From: Deltaproteobacteria bacterium
GTDB lineage: Bacteria; Myxococcota_A; Polyangia; DRWM01; JAAZOP01
Direction: 5' to 3'
Assembly: GCA_016218815.1 (NCBI GenBank)
Contig: JACRCX010000028.1
Coordinates: 1 to 64,000, forward strand
Length of the DNA: 64,000 nt
Below, in pieces: positions 16,439-25,172 of the stretch; positions within the stretch are counted from its first letter, which is position 1; each line of letters starts with the position of its first letter. A program made the translations under genes and the position numbers. The notes under the pieces were generated by a model. The model was given only the letters and a program-made list of their open reading frames with translations, was not told the DNA's origin and did no database searches.

Positions 16439-19035
16439 TGCAGGTAGCCCAGGGCGCGGAGCCGCTCCGCCATCTGGGTATCATAACGCGCCGGGGCCGG
16501 GGCGTACTCGCGGGCACCGGTTTCCACGACCGTCCCCGCCCGCCAGTCGCGGCGGGACGGGGCGCCCAGGAACTGTCCCAGGAGGATGCGCAGGTAGCGG
16601 ACGGTGATCGGGTGTTCGCGGGCAAGCGGGCGCAGGGCGTCCCAATCCCACTTGCCGTCGGGCAGCAGCGGCAGGTCCTCGAGCGTGTCGCCGGAGAGGG
16701 CGAAGAGCGCGGACTGGGTCGGACCGTACATGATCAGTTTCCAGGCCCCCGCGAGGACGGCCATCCGTTCGCCCTGATGGTTGGAGAACGCGGCGTCGGG
16801 ACCGGCCGCGCGCTGACCCAACAGGTACGGCAAGAGGCTGTTGCCCTCGACGGCGCGACCCATGGCGTCGGCGGCGGGGCCGAGGTTGAAGAGGTCGACG
16901 ATGGTGGGGGCGATGTCGACCAGGCTGACGAGCTGCGGAACGCGGCGGGGGGCGGGAAGGCCGGGGAAGCGGATAATGAGGGGAACGTGGAGCAGCTCCT
17001 GGAACAGCGAGTGCCCGTGGCCGACCTTGCCGTGCTCCTCGAACTCCTCCCCGTGATCGGCCGTGACGATGAGCAGCGTGTCTTCCTGCAGGCCGGCGGC
17101 GCCCAGCTCCTTCCAGAAGCGTCCGAGCGCGTCGTCGTGGTACGTCACCTCGCCCTCGTACAGGGCGTGCAAGCGGACGAGGTCGCGCTCGGAGAGGACG
17201 ACCTGGCCTGCCTTGACGCGCTCCAGCAGCGTCGGCGTGTCACGACCCTGTACGGGGCCGCCGTAGGCGGCTGCATCGTACATCTGGAGGTACTCGTCGG
17301 GAGGGTCGTACGGCACGTGCGGATCGACGGTGTGCACGTAGAGGAAGAAGGGCGAACCCTTGTTGGCACGCACCCAGGCCAGCGCATCGCCCAGGACGGC
17401 GTCGGCCTGGTTGGGCTGTCCCTCCTTGACGTAGTTCTTGAAGGTGTCCCAGCCGCGGTCGAAGCCCGCGGGGGCGGAGACGTGCCCGTTGGCCACGAAG
17501 GCGCCGGTCTTGAACCCCTGCTTCTGCAGAAACAGCGAGATCAGGAGCACCTCGGGCGACAGCGCGTCGCGCTCGTGCTGGGCCCCATGGGTGATCGGGT
17601 ACAGGCCGGTGAGCACCGAGGCCGTGCAGGGCAGGGTCCAGTTCTCCGGCGCGATCGCGGCGTCGAACACGACGCCTTCGTCGGCCAGCGCCCGCAGCGT
17701 CGGGGACTTCACGTCCAGACCGCGGTAGGGCAGCCGGTCGCGCAGGCTGGGGACCTCGTAGGGCTCGAGGTGGTCGGCGCGCTGCGTGTCGATCAGCACC
17801 AGGACGACGTTGCGCGGCGTGCGGTCGAGGTGGGGCGCGGCGCCGGGCGCCTGGCTGATCAGGAGGGTCGGAGCGCCCCAGACGGCGCGGAAGCCGTCGA
17901 GCGGCCGGCCGCGGACGGAGAAGTCGACGCGGACGACCTGGCCGCCGAACGAGCCCAGGGCGCCGCTGGAGGCGACCATCCAGCGGCCCTGCCGTTCGGG
18001 ACCGACGTCGCGGCTCCAGACCACCCGTCGCAGCCCGTCCTCCCCCGTGACCCCGACCTCGAACGTCACCGCCGACGCCTGCCCGGTCGGCGCCGCGCGC
18101 GTGCCGTAGGCGAAGCCGATGTACGGGTCGGTGGGGGCCTCCTGGGAGCCGAGCGGAACCTCGAGGTAGTACTGCGCGGAGGCGGGGAGCGGCAGCGCGA
18201 GCGACGGGCGGGTGACCTCCACGCCGTCGTCCCCGCGCAGCGCGATCTCCCGCAGGACCTCGCCGTCCGTCGGTTGGACCTCGGGCGAGCCTTCCGCCGG
18301 CAGCTCGGTGCGCAGCCAGACCCAATCGACCTGGAAGTAGCCCTTGCGGTCGCCGAGGTCGTCCGCCGGCCCGCGATCCTCGTAGAGCTGGAGGTAGTTC
18401 TCGCCCTCGCGAATCGCCTCGACCGGGAACGTCACCTGGGCGACCTGCCAGTCGCCGGTCTGCAGGGTGAGCCGGAAGCCGTGGACGCCGTTCAAGTTGC
18501 CGGTGACGGCACGGCGGTAGGCGGTGCGGTAGCGCATCTGGAAGGTGAGTTCCTTCGCGCGCGTGAGGAAGAAGTAGAGGCGATGGTTGGCGTTGGGCGA
18601 GCCGTCGCGAGGGTCGTCGACGGCCCAGGTGAAGGTCTCGCGACCGTCGCGCACGTCGCCCGACCAGCCCATGGCCCAGTTGCCCAGCGTGTACTTGAAA
18701 CGGTGGGCGGTGCCGAAGTCGATGAACACGCCGTGGTGGTCGACGTCGGCCATGTGGAAGCGGTTGACGAAGCCGAACCACGGGAAGGCGGCGCGGAACC
18801 GTTCGGGGAGCGCGGAGGCCGAGCCTTCCTCGACTCCCGGCGGCGCCGGGTTGTCGGGTCGAAACAACGGGGCCTGTTCGAAGATGCGCGGGGGCGGCGG
18901 CCCCGTGGTGGTCGCGTGGGGGACGGGCGGCCCGCTGCCCGGCGCCGGCTCCGAATCGGCCTCCCCCGACCGCGTGCGCCGCGGGCAGGCCGGCAGCACG
19001 AGGAAGAGCAGCAAGAGGGCGCGAGAGACGACCAT
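16435..19035 (-). CDS. sulfatase-family lipoprotein
   Basis: An 866-residue envelope hydrolase. Signal SRALLLLFLVLPAC is a lipoprotein signal (LPAC). Residues 50-400 are beta-rich and not assigned. The sulfatase domain starts near residue 405: VVLVLIDTQRADHL with the metal-binding Asp, active-site region WTLPCTASVLTGLYPITHG, and TADHGEEFEEHGKVGHGHS with further metal ligands. The Cys in CTASV sits where formylglycine forms in sulfatases, but the Arg usual two residues after the Ser/Thr is Val. The enzyme could also act on phosphate esters, as alkaline-phosphatase superfamily relatives do. Its start lies 12 nt after the upstream lipoprotein gene, and it overlaps the CDF gene. Confidence 0.82.
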   Translation of the reverse strand: MVVSRALLLLFLVLPACPRRTRSGEADSEPAPGSGPPVPHATTTGPPPPRIFEQAPLFRPDNPAPPGVEEGSASALPERFRAAFPWFGFVNRFHMADVDHHGVFIDFGTAHRFKYTLGNWAMGWSGDVRDGRETFTWAVDDPRDGSPNANHRLYFFLTRAKELTFQMRYRTAYRRAVTGNLNGVHGFRLTLQTGDWQVAQVTFPVEAIREGENYLQLYEDRGPADDLGDRKGYFQVDWVWLRTELPAEGSPEVQPTDGEVLREIALRGDDGVEVTRPSLALPLPASAQYYLEVPLGSQEAPTDPYIGFAYGTRAAPTGQASAVTFEVGVTGEDGLRRVVWSRDVGPERQGRWMVASSGALGSFGGQVVRVDFSVRGRPLDGFRAVWGAPTLLISQAPGAAPHLDRTPRNVVLVLIDTQRADHLEPYEVPSLRDRLPYRGLDVKSPTLRALADEGVVFDAAIAPENWTLPCTASVLTGLYPITHGAQHERDALSPEVLLISLFLQKQGFKTGAFVANGHVSAPAGFDRGWDTFKNYVKEGQPNQADAVLGDALAWVRANKGSPFFLYVHTVDPHVPYDPPDEYLQMYDAAAYGGPVQGRDTPTLLERVKAGQVVLSERDLVRLHALYEGEVTYHDDALGRFWKELGAAGLQEDTLLIVTADHGEEFEEHGKVGHGHSLFQELLHVPLIIRFPGLPAPRRVPQLVSLVDIAPTIVDLFNLGPAADAMGRAVEGNSLLPYLLGQRAAGPDAAFSNHQGERMAVLAGAWKLIMYGPTQSALFALSGDTLEDLPLLPDGKWDWDALRPLAREHPITVRYLRILLGQFLGAPSRRDWRAGTVVETGAREYAPAPARYDTQMAERLRALGYLQ

Positions 19036-19047
19036 CGAGTCCGCCGG

Positions 19048-19953
19048 TCAGGTCCCCAGGTGGAGATCGTCGAAGTAGACCACGGAATGGAGGCGGGGAG
19101 GGTTCTGCACATCGACGTTGTCCCAGCGGACCTCGAAGAGGACGCGCACGTGCGAGAACTGATCGGGCGGAGCGCCCCACAGCGCGATGAAGTCGTCCTC
19201 CAGATTGCGCTCGAAATGAATCCACCGGCCGACGACCGGCTCCTCGCGAGTGACGTAGAAGAACTTGGCGTTCTGGATATCGAACGGCGGGTGGTCGATG
19301 CCGGCAAGAAGGTAGCGGATCTGGATGTTCTCCATCGGACCGCCGGCCATGGCGGCGCCGGCCACGATGACGACGAACTGGATGTACTGGTCGACGGTCC
19401 CGCGCTCCCAGGTCTCGACGTAGTAGTTGCCGCTCACGATCGTGGGGAAGACGGGCGTCGAGATGTCTTGGATCACGCCGCGGATGTGCGCCTTGTCGGG
19501 CGGCGGGTGCGACTCGTCGCACAGGAGCTCGAGACGCGCGGCCCAGCGTCCCTCCGCGGCGCGAGCGGTGGAGACCGTGAAGCCGCCCCAGTGCGCCCGA
19601 TCCGGGAAGTACCACCACGGCTCCGTCCCGTCCTCGAAGCCGGGGTTCATCAGCATGTTGAAGCCTTGCCCGGAGGGCGATGCGGTCAGCTCGACCGGCG
19701 GGGGCGCATGGAACTCGGTGCCGGGGACCCAGGCCGAGGGGATGGGAGGGATCAGCTCGAGGACTTCCGGCGGGCCTTCCGCGAGGGGCGCGTCGGATGC
19801 GGCGGGCGCCTCGGGTCCCGCGGCGAGGGTGCCCGCGGCAGCGGCAGCGGCGTCCGGGGCGGCGGCGCGCCCGCGGCAACCGGCGAGGGCGGCGCCGACG
19901 GCCGCAATCGCGAGGATCGGCCGGAAGGTGAGGCGATAGCGGCGACGCCACAT
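19048..19953 (-). CDS. lipoprotein with carbohydrate-binding-like beta domain
   Basis: A 301-residue lipoprotein (signal PILAIAAVGAALAGC, lipobox LAGC). An Ala/Pro-rich linker to about residue 75 is followed by a jelly-roll-like domain: NMLMNPGFEDGTEPWWYFPD, a motif common in carbohydrate-binding modules, through VSGNYYVETWERG to YFDDLHLGT. It probably binds a glycan or the sulfatase substrate, judging by operon position. The ATG at 19953 is preceded, 6 nt away, by TCTAAT, a good -10, which suggests a leaderless transcript for this three-gene operon. Confidence 0.68.
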   Translation of the reverse strand: MWRRRYRLTFRPILAIAAVGAALAGCRGRAAAPDAAAAAAGTLAAGPEAPAASDAPLAEGPPEVLELIPPIPSAWVPGTEFHAPPPVELTASPSGQGFNMLMNPGFEDGTEPWWYFPDRAHWGGFTVSTARAAEGRWAARLELLCDESHPPPDKAHIRGVIQDISTPVFPTIVSGNYYVETWERGTVDQYIQFVVIVAGAAMAGGPMENIQIRYLLAGIDHPPFDIQNAKFFYVTREEPVVGRWIHFERNLEDDFIALWGAPPDQFSHVRVLFEVRWDNVDVQNPPRLHSVVYFDDLHLGT

Positions 19954-19959
19954 GGGCGC

Positions 19960-19965
19960 ATTAGA
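19960..19965 (-). promoter_or_regulatory. -10 element of lipoprotein-sulfatase operon
   Basis: TCTAAT on the minus strand ends 6 nt before the ATG at 19953. No convincing -35 is visible at normal spacing. Confidence 0.35.
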
Positions 19966-20062
19966 GCACAGATGAAGTTGTTGGCTACCGGCTATCGATC
20001 GCCGGGCCCTCGCGTGGGGAGGGCGCTTGGATCCGTGGTACCGTCGCGGTCGCGGAGGAGGG

Positions 20063-21424
20063 ATGGCGAGCGGCGTACTCATTCCGGACCGGATGCGGGG
20101 CGAGCTGACCGATCGGGCGATCTCGGTGATCCACCGCCTGTCGGAGATGATCATCACGCTGGAGGCGCACTTCGACGGGCGCCTGGACCCGGACCGGCTG
20201 ACCCGCGCGGTGGAGCTGGTGCTCGACGCGGAGCCGGTACTCGGCTGCCGCTTCGTGTACGACCGCTGGCGCCCGTACTGGGAGCGCCTGCCGCTGCCGA
20301 TCAACGACGCGTTCCTGGTGGCCGCGGACGCCGCGTCGTTCGAGGCCTTCGCGTGTGAGCCGCTGGATCCCGGTCGCGGGCCGCAGCTCCTGGTCTGCCT
20401 GTGGCCGGCGCCGGAGGGCGACCGGCTGCTGGTAAAGGTCGGGCACTACGCCGCGGACGCGGGGGCCGTGAAGGAGGCGATCGAGCGGTTGGCGGAGACC
20501 TACCGGCGGCTGGCGACCGAGCCGGGATACGAGCCGGAGCCGAACGTGGGCGGCTCGCGGAGCATGGGCCAGGTGATGCGGCACATCCCCTGGAGCGCCC
20601 GGCCGAGGATCACGGGCAACTACCTGCGCGCGATGCGCGGCGTGGCGGGCGGTGCACCGCCGACCCGCTTCCCGTTGACGAGCGAGAGGAGGGAGGGGCC
20701 TCCGCGCTATGCGTTGCGTCACCTGGCGAGGGAACAGGTGGCGGCGGTGGCGGAGTACGGCCGGCGCCGCCAGGCGACGATCAACGACGTCGTGGTGACG
20801 GCCGTGCTGCGGGCGCTCTCCGTGCTGGCGGACCGCTCGCGGCCGACCGAGCTGCGGCTGCTCGTGACCGCCGACCTGAGGCGGCACCTGCCGGGCGGGC
20901 GGGGGGCCGGGCTGTGCAACATGAGCGGCATCGATCCGATGTCGCTCGGGGTGCCTCCCGACCTGGACGAGGGGTTCGACGGCCTGCTGGCGCGGGTGAC
21001 GAGGCACACGCGGGCGCGCAAGGCGTCGTGGATCGGCCTGAACGACTACGTCGCGATGCTGCCCGTGATCGGCTGGATGCCCATGTCCTGGCTGCACGGG
21101 TTCTTCGGCATGCTGATCCGCGCGACGAACCGTTGGCGGCGCATGCCCAACGGCCTGACGAACATGGGGCCGATCCGGCGGGAGACGGTGGATTTCGACG
21201 CGGCGCCGCGGAGGGCGTTCCTGCGTGTGCCGCCGACCTTTCCGCCGAACTTCGTCCTGGGGATGAGCGGGTACGGGGGAGAGCTGAGCTTGTCGGCGGG
21301 CTGGTACCCGGGGAGCGCGCCGGAGGCGCTGGTCGAGCGGTTCTTCGATCTGGTGGTGGAGGAGCTGAGGGGGGTGGAGGGCACGGAGGGGAGGAGAGGG
21401 CGAGGAGATCCGACTTGCCGCTGA
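20063..21424 (+). CDS. condensation/WS-DGAT-type acyltransferase
   Basis: A 453-residue cytoplasmic acyltransferase of the CoA-dependent condensation-domain superfamily. The expected HHxxxDG is here GHYAADA (about residue 140), keeping the second His and the Asp. The later TINDVVVTAVLRALSVL matches the conserved block of wax-ester/diacylglycerol acyltransferases and polyketide-associated Pap proteins. FDARLDPDRLTRAVELVLDAEPVLGCRF-like N-terminal structure is present in part (GRLDPDRLTRAVELVLDAEP). The ATG at 20063 has GGAGG four nt away; a TTG at 20027 is the only alternative. The last residues (EGRRGRGDPTCR) are encoded by a dispersed repeat. Substrates unknown. Confidence 0.75.
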   Translation: MASGVLIPDRMRGELTDRAISVIHRLSEMIITLEAHFDGRLDPDRLTRAVELVLDAEPVLGCRFVYDRWRPYWERLPLPINDAFLVAADAASFEAFACEPLDPGRGPQLLVCLWPAPEGDRLLVKVGHYAADAGAVKEAIERLAETYRRLATEPGYEPEPNVGGSRSMGQVMRHIPWSARPRITGNYLRAMRGVAGGAPPTRFPLTSERREGPPRYALRHLAREQVAAVAEYGRRRQATINDVVVTAVLRALSVLADRSRPTELRLLVTADLRRHLPGGRGAGLCNMSGIDPMSLGVPPDLDEGFDGLLARVTRHTRARKASWIGLNDYVAMLPVIGWMPMSWLHGFFGMLIRATNRWRRMPNGLTNMGPIRRETVDFDAAPRRAFLRVPPTFPPNFVLGMSGYGGELSLSAGWYPGSAPEALVERFFDLVVEELRGVEGTEGRRGRGDPTCR

Positions 21425-21432
21425 GACGTTGA
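21404..21432 (+). repeat. 29-nt dispersed repeat, copy 1
   Basis: The block beginning ggagatccgacttgccgct matches the reverse complement of 24467-24495 at 27 of 29 positions. It overlaps the end of the acyltransferase gene and provides its stop codon. The following stretch to 21696 (about 260 nt) shows no gene. Confidence 0.75.
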
Positions 21433-21696
21433 ACGACCAGTCCCGCGGTTCGTGACGGCGCCAGCCTTTTCCGGACCGGATGAGGGGAGATGGAGAGACC
21501 GGCTGGAGAGGTGGGGAAGGTCCGGGTGCAGATGCCCGTCGCGCGGCGGGTCGCCGCGCCACGGACTCTCCCGCCGCCGGGTAGAACAGTGGACGGTTTC
21601 CGGACAGGACGACACCCGCGAACCTCGCGGCGAGGTGGGTCGACCGGGTCCCCGGCGGCCAGTTGGCGTGCTACCCTGCGGTGCAGGGAGGAACCG

Positions 21697-22545
21697 ATGC
21701 GCCGCTTGCGCTCGATCCTGATCGGCGGGTTCGCGTTCGTTGCCGGGTGCCCCGCGGGGTCCGACGACTCCGCGGGCACGGACGTGCCGGCCGAGTCGGC
21801 CGACGAAGACGGCGGGGCGTGTGAGGCCCTGCGGTGCCATGCCGACTGCATTTCGCACGGCTACGCAGGAGGAAGCTGCGCCGGAGCGATGTGCAACTGC
21901 CACGGGGATCCCGGCGACGGCGGAGCGGATGCCGACGGCGATGCCGAAACAGCGATGGAGGCGGAAGCGGAGGCGGACGCCGTCGTCGACGCGGGGGAGT
22001 GCAGCGGGCGCGGGACGATGCGTACATGGGGTTCGGTGCGCGTTTGCGCCTGCGATCCCGGGTTCACGCCGTCGACCTCGGCTGGTCTGGACTGCGTTCC
22101 GACGAGCACCGTCTGCACCGGCGGCGCGATCGCGTACGACGTGGACGGCGACGGTGTGAACGAGACGCGCTTCGACCCCTCGGCGCAGGAATGCCGGATG
22201 TACGAGCTGGTCAACTTGACGCGGGCGACGCACGACGACGAGGGGACGCCCGAGTGCCACACGCCTCTTTCGTACAGCGTCGAGTGGTCGGCGCACGGCC
22301 GGAACCACTCGCGGCAGATGTACGAGCGTGGCGGCCTCTATCACGAGGACTACCCGTGGGGGCAGAACTGTGCCTACGGCTGCGACCCGGCGTGCGAGAT
22401 CGACATGTACATGACCGGGCCGAGCGAGCCGCACTGCGAGGCGATCTCGCACCACTGCAACATCATGCGCTGCGGCTTCTCCGCCGTCGGCATCGGCTAC
22501 TGGCCCCCGGAGGACGGGACGTACAACACGCAGAACTTCCTGTAA
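21697..22545 (+). CDS. lipoprotein with defensin-like CS-alpha-beta motif, EGF-like segment and CAP domain
   Basis: A 282-residue lipoprotein (signal RSILIGGFAFVAGC) with a strong GGGAGGAACCG ribosome site. Residues 42-68 hold six cysteines spaced C-x4-C-x3-C-x9-C-x4-C-x-C, including HADC and the gamma-core-like GGSCAGAMC: the invertebrate defensin (CS-alpha-beta) signature. An acidic linker follows, then an EGF-like segment (residues 102-133, CACDPGF). Residues 165-282 form a CAP/SCP domain: YELVNLTRA, WSAHGRNHSRQMYERGGL, WGQN, and SHHCNIMRCGFSAVGIGYW. Defensin-like peptides have been reported in myxobacteria; their attachment to a CAP domain is what stands out. Role unknown: adhesion, lipid binding or toxin-like action are possible. 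Confidence 0.78.
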   Translation: MRRLRSILIGGFAFVAGCPAGSDDSAGTDVPAESADEDGGACEALRCHADCISHGYAGGSCAGAMCNCHGDPGDGGADADGDAETAMEAEAEADAVVDAGECSGRGTMRTWGSVRVCACDPGFTPSTSAGLDCVPTSTVCTGGAIAYDVDGDGVNETRFDPSAQECRMYELVNLTRATHDDEGTPECHTPLSYSVEWSAHGRNHSRQMYERGGLYHEDYPWGQNCAYGCDPACEIDMYMTGPSEPHCEAISHHCNIMRCGFSAVGIGYWPPEDGTYNTQNFL

Positions 22546-22636
22546 GGGAGGGCGGCGGCTCCCGCGGCCCCCACGGGGACGCGAAGGTCAGCGGATCGGG
22601 TGACGCCACCGACGTTGCCGCCGCCGCTCGTTCCGG

Positions 22637-23746
22637 TCACGTCGCCGACTGCTTGCCGAAAAACCTCCGCCAAAGGCTCGGTTTCCGCAAGGCCAGCGCC
22701 TCGTCGATCATCCCAATCGCCCGCTTGGCGTCCCGGTGTCTCGCGTCCCGGCCGAGGACCCATTGCATCTCAGCGCGCGCCTCCTCAAGTCGGCCGACGA
22801 GCGCCAGGGCGCGACCGCGATTGTATCTCGCGCGCGGATGCTCCGGCGCGAGACGGACGGCCTCCTGCGCGGCGGCCAGCGCCTCTTCGCCACGGTCCTG
22901 CTCGGCGAAAATGAACGCCCGATCCTCGAAGAGGCGGGCGCGCTCCTCGACGCTCACTTCCAACCCCAGGCTCGCATCGATCGCGGCCACCGCCTGGTCC
23001 CACTCCTTCCGCCTGATGCACAGATGGATCAGGTTCAGCCGGTGCGAAAGCAGGCCGGGTTGCCGTGAGATCGCCTCGTCGTACAGGACCCTCGCCTCCT
23101 CGTCGCGACCCAGGGCGGCCAGCGAGTTCGCCTTGTTGGCCAGCACGGCCGCCGTCCAATCGTCCGCGGGACCGACAAGGTAGCGATCGTGGACCGCGAG
23201 CGATTGCTCGAACAGCTTCGCGTCGTACAACTCGCAGCCGTAGGAAACGAGCAGTGGTCGCGGCAGCCCCGCGTCGAACGCCGCGCCCATCATCTCGAGG
23301 ATCGCTTCGCGCATTCCCAACTCGCGCAGGATGCGGTACTTCATCGTCCAGGCGTCCGCTCGCGCGATGTCGGAGACGAGCGCGTGATTGGCGACCGCCA
23401 GCGCGCTCCGGATAAGGCCCCGCCGCACGAGATCGATGACGGTCGCCTTGAACGCCTCGGGCCCGGGAAACGGTCCCAGCCACTCGATCGACTCGGTCCG
23501 TCGCATTCCGCAACCCGGACAACGGGGGTCCATCTCGTCGGCCGGAAACCCGCCGCCGCAGTTGAGGCAGGTCCGGGCCGAAGGTACCAGCGGGCCGACG
23601 GGGCACAGGTCCAGCGAAAGTCCGTCGCACCGCGGGCAGCGCCAGCCGACGCCGAACGTCGAGGCCGAGGTGCCGGGGAAGCGTCCCGCACGCTCGAACG
23701 TGCACTCGACGTCGCATTTCTTGCAGCGCAGCGGCTCAACGGACAT
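22637..23746 (-). CDS. zinc-ribbon plus TPR protein
   Basis: A 369-residue cytoplasmic protein. The N-terminal 85 residues contain CKKC ... CPRC and CLNC ... CPGC, enough for two zinc ribbons. From about residue 105 the protein is tetratricopeptide-like: ANKANSLAALGRDEEARVLY, DRAFIFAEQDRGEEALAAAQ, YNRGRALALVGRLEEARAEM are three clear repeats. It probably acts as a scaffold or substrate-recognition protein. The start ATG at 23746 has no Shine-Dalgarno, and a TTGACA/GATCGT pair ends 7 nt before it, so a leaderless mRNA is likely. Function not known. Confidence 0.75.
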   Translation of the reverse strand: MSVEPLRCKKCDVECTFERAGRFPGTSASTFGVGWRCPRCDGLSLDLCPVGPLVPSARTCLNCGGGFPADEMDPRCPGCGMRRTESIEWLGPFPGPEAFKATVIDLVRRGLIRSALAVANHALVSDIARADAWTMKYRILRELGMREAILEMMGAAFDAGLPRPLLVSYGCELYDAKLFEQSLAVHDRYLVGPADDWTAAVLANKANSLAALGRDEEARVLYDEAISRQPGLLSHRLNLIHLCIRRKEWDQAVAAIDASLGLEVSVEERARLFEDRAFIFAEQDRGEEALAAAQEAVRLAPEHPRARYNRGRALALVGRLEEARAEMQWVLGRDARHRDAKRAIGMIDEALALRKPSLWRRFFGKQSAT

Positions 23747-23753
23747 CCATCGG

Positions 23754-23782
23754 ACGATCGACCGTCGCCGCCGCGTTGTCAA
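23754..23782 (-). promoter_or_regulatory. promoter of zinc-ribbon/TPR gene
   Basis: Perfect TTGACA, 17 nt, GATCGT on the minus strand, with the -10 ending 7 nt before the start codon at 23746. The -10 is weak but the -35 and the spacing are good. Confidence 0.45.
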
Positions 23783-23865
23783 CGCCTTCGCGGGTCGAAA
23801 ACCGCCGTCACGGCCCGCACAGCACGCCAGTGCTCGGCCGAGCCTCTTGCTCCCCGTCGTCGACC

Positions 23866-23895
23866 TTGATGCGCCTTGCCGCCCGGTCGTAGGCT
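23866..23895 (+). promoter_or_regulatory. promoter of small lipoprotein gene
   Basis: TTGATG, 18 nt, TAGGCT, followed by a leader of about 35 nt with GGTGGAGG before the ATG at 23936. A conventional leadered promoter using the same TAGGCT -10 as at 36470. Confidence 0.5.
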
Positions 23896-23935
23896 GGTGC
23901 ATCAGGAACGGCCGCCCATCCCGGTGGAGGACGCA

Positions 23936-24409
23936 ATGAAGGGAGTCGGAGTGTGGATCCTGCTGCTCGCCGTACTTGCCACCCTGGGATGCTGCCCGTC
24001 CGCACAACGCCCCGCGGGTCCCGGGCCCACGACCGTCGCCGGACCCATCGGCTCCGGCCTGGATCGTACCGGTCCGCCCGACCGCCGCGAGGTCTTCGCC
24101 GTCCTGGCCCGCGCATCGGGCGTTTCGCTCGCCGGCAACCCCTCGTGCGACGGCGTTGTCCCGGAGGTTGCCGCGCCGACGCTGGCCGACTGGGTGGACT
24201 ACAATCTGTCGGTGCTCGAGGGCGACCAGATCCAGATCGGCGCCGAGTGCGTCGCCGCCGATGCGGCGGGCGAGTGGCAGTGCGACGTCACGTTCCACGC
24301 CGACTTCGCCGACTCCCCCGACCCCTGGACTTGGGGCGTCCGCTTCCGCCTCCGCGACTCCGACCGCTCGCTTGTCGAGGACTCGATCCTGTGCACCGGT
24401 GCGGGCTGA
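23936..24409 (+). CDS. small lipoprotein, function unknown
   Basis: A 157-residue lipoprotein: signal VWILLLAVLATLGC (lipobox TLGC), a Pro/Gly linker, then a small mixed domain with four cysteines (NPSCDG, GAECVA, QCDVTF, ILCTG) that could make two disulfides. The TLADWVDYNLSVLEGDQI and EDSILCTG segments show no known family. GGAGG lies 6 nt before the ATG. The gene is separated from the following sigma factor by repeats and is probably its own unit. Confidence 0.65.
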   Translation: MKGVGVWILLLAVLATLGCCPSAQRPAGPGPTTVAGPIGSGLDRTGPPDRREVFAVLARASGVSLAGNPSCDGVVPEVAAPTLADWVDYNLSVLEGDQIQIGAECVAADAAGEWQCDVTFHADFADSPDPWTWGVRFRLRDSDRSLVEDSILCTGAG

Positions 24410-24414
24410 CGTCC

Positions 24415-24560
24415 CAGGGGCCAAGAGCCAGAAACCAAAGTTTTCTCAGCGTTTGTCTCAGCGTCCTCAGCGTCTCAGCGGTAAGTCGGATCTCCGCGCC
24501 CTCTTCTCCCCTCCGCGCCCTCTTCTCCCCTCCGCCCCCTCCCCTCCCCTCCGCGCCCTC
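24415..24560. repeat. repeat cluster between lipoprotein and sigma factor genes
   Basis: Contains, in order: a ccaagagccagaaacc simple stretch; the 29-nt element at 24467-24495 (inverted match to 21404-21432); and a 19-nt tandem unit ctccgcgccctcttctccc present twice in full, with shorter C/T-rich copies to about 24560. No gene is seen in 24410-24602. Confidence 0.75.
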
Positions 24561-24576
24561 CCACGTCACACTTTGC

Positions 24577-24604
24577 TTGCACGCGGCCCCCAACCCGGTA
24601 CGAT
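24577..24604 (+). promoter_or_regulatory. possible promoter of ECF sigma factor gene
   Basis: TTGCAC, 16 nt, TACGAT. The -10 overlaps the ATG at 24603, so if this promoter is used, translation must start at the ATG at 24624 or 24630. Confidence 0.4.
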
Positions 24605-25172
24605 GGGCGCGACGGCATTGGCCATGGACATGGAACGGGACGGGGAGATCGCGGCGGCCATCCGCGATCGGACGCACCACCGGGCGCTGGCGATGATGAG
24701 TCGGGAGTTCGGCCCGGCCCTGGGCAGGTTCTGCACGGCGTTCCTCGGCAACTCGGCCGAGGCCGAGGAAGCCGCGCAGGATTCGCTCATCGAAGCGCTG
24801 CGGGCGATGCCCGGGTTTCGCGGGGAATCCGCCGTGAAGACGTGGCTCTTCGCCATCGCCAGGCGGATCTGCATCCGGCGCCGCAAGCGCCGGCAACACC
24901 GCGAGGCGCTCCTCCGCGTGGTGTCCGTGACCGACGTGCCTGCGCCCGACACTCCGCTGGACGAAGCCGCGCGCACCGAGCTGGTGCGCCGCCTGCAAGC
25001 CGCGGTGGCCTCGCTCCCCGAAGAGGAGCGCGAGGTCCTGGCACTGCGGTACCAGGCGGACCTCACCTACGAGGAAGCGGCCGAGGTGTGCGGCATCAAG
25101 CCCGACGCGGCGCGCAAGCGCGCCAGCCGGGCCTTCGCCGCCCTGCGCGAGAAGTTGGGAGGCCGGTCATGA
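24603..25172 (+). CDS. ECF-type RNA polymerase sigma factor
   Basis: A sigma-70 family extracytoplasmic-function factor of up to 189 residues. Region 2 is REFGPALGRFCTAFLGNSAE ... GFRGESAVKTWLFAIARRIC, and region 4 is SLPEEEREVLALRYQADLTY EEAAEVCG-type with a helix-turn-helix (AAEVCGIKPDAARKRASRAF). The start may be the ATG at 24603 or, more likely if the overlapping promoter is real, 24624. Its TGA overlaps the ATG of the next gene (ATGA). That gene has an N-terminal zinc anti-sigma motif, so the two form a sigma/anti-sigma pair. Confidence 0.92.
   Translation: MGATALAMDMERDGEIAAAIRDRTHHRALAMMSREFGPALGRFCTAFLGNSAEAEEAAQDSLIEALRAMPGFRGESAVKTWLFAIARRICIRRRKRRQHREALLRVVSVTDVPAPDTPLDEAARTELVRRLQAAVASLPEEEREVLALRYQADLTYEEAAEVCGIKPDAARKRASRAFAALREKLGGRS

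Noticed and set aside
16438-20358. Plus-strand open frame of 1306 codons
   Set aside because: Antisense to the sulfatase operon, with His/Arg/Gly/Asp-rich composition typical of GC-rich shadow frames and no motifs.
20082-21490. Matching ttccggaccggatg at 20082 and 21469
   Set aside because: Only 14 identical bases plus a few more, in GC-rich DNA. Too short to call an attachment site or duplication.
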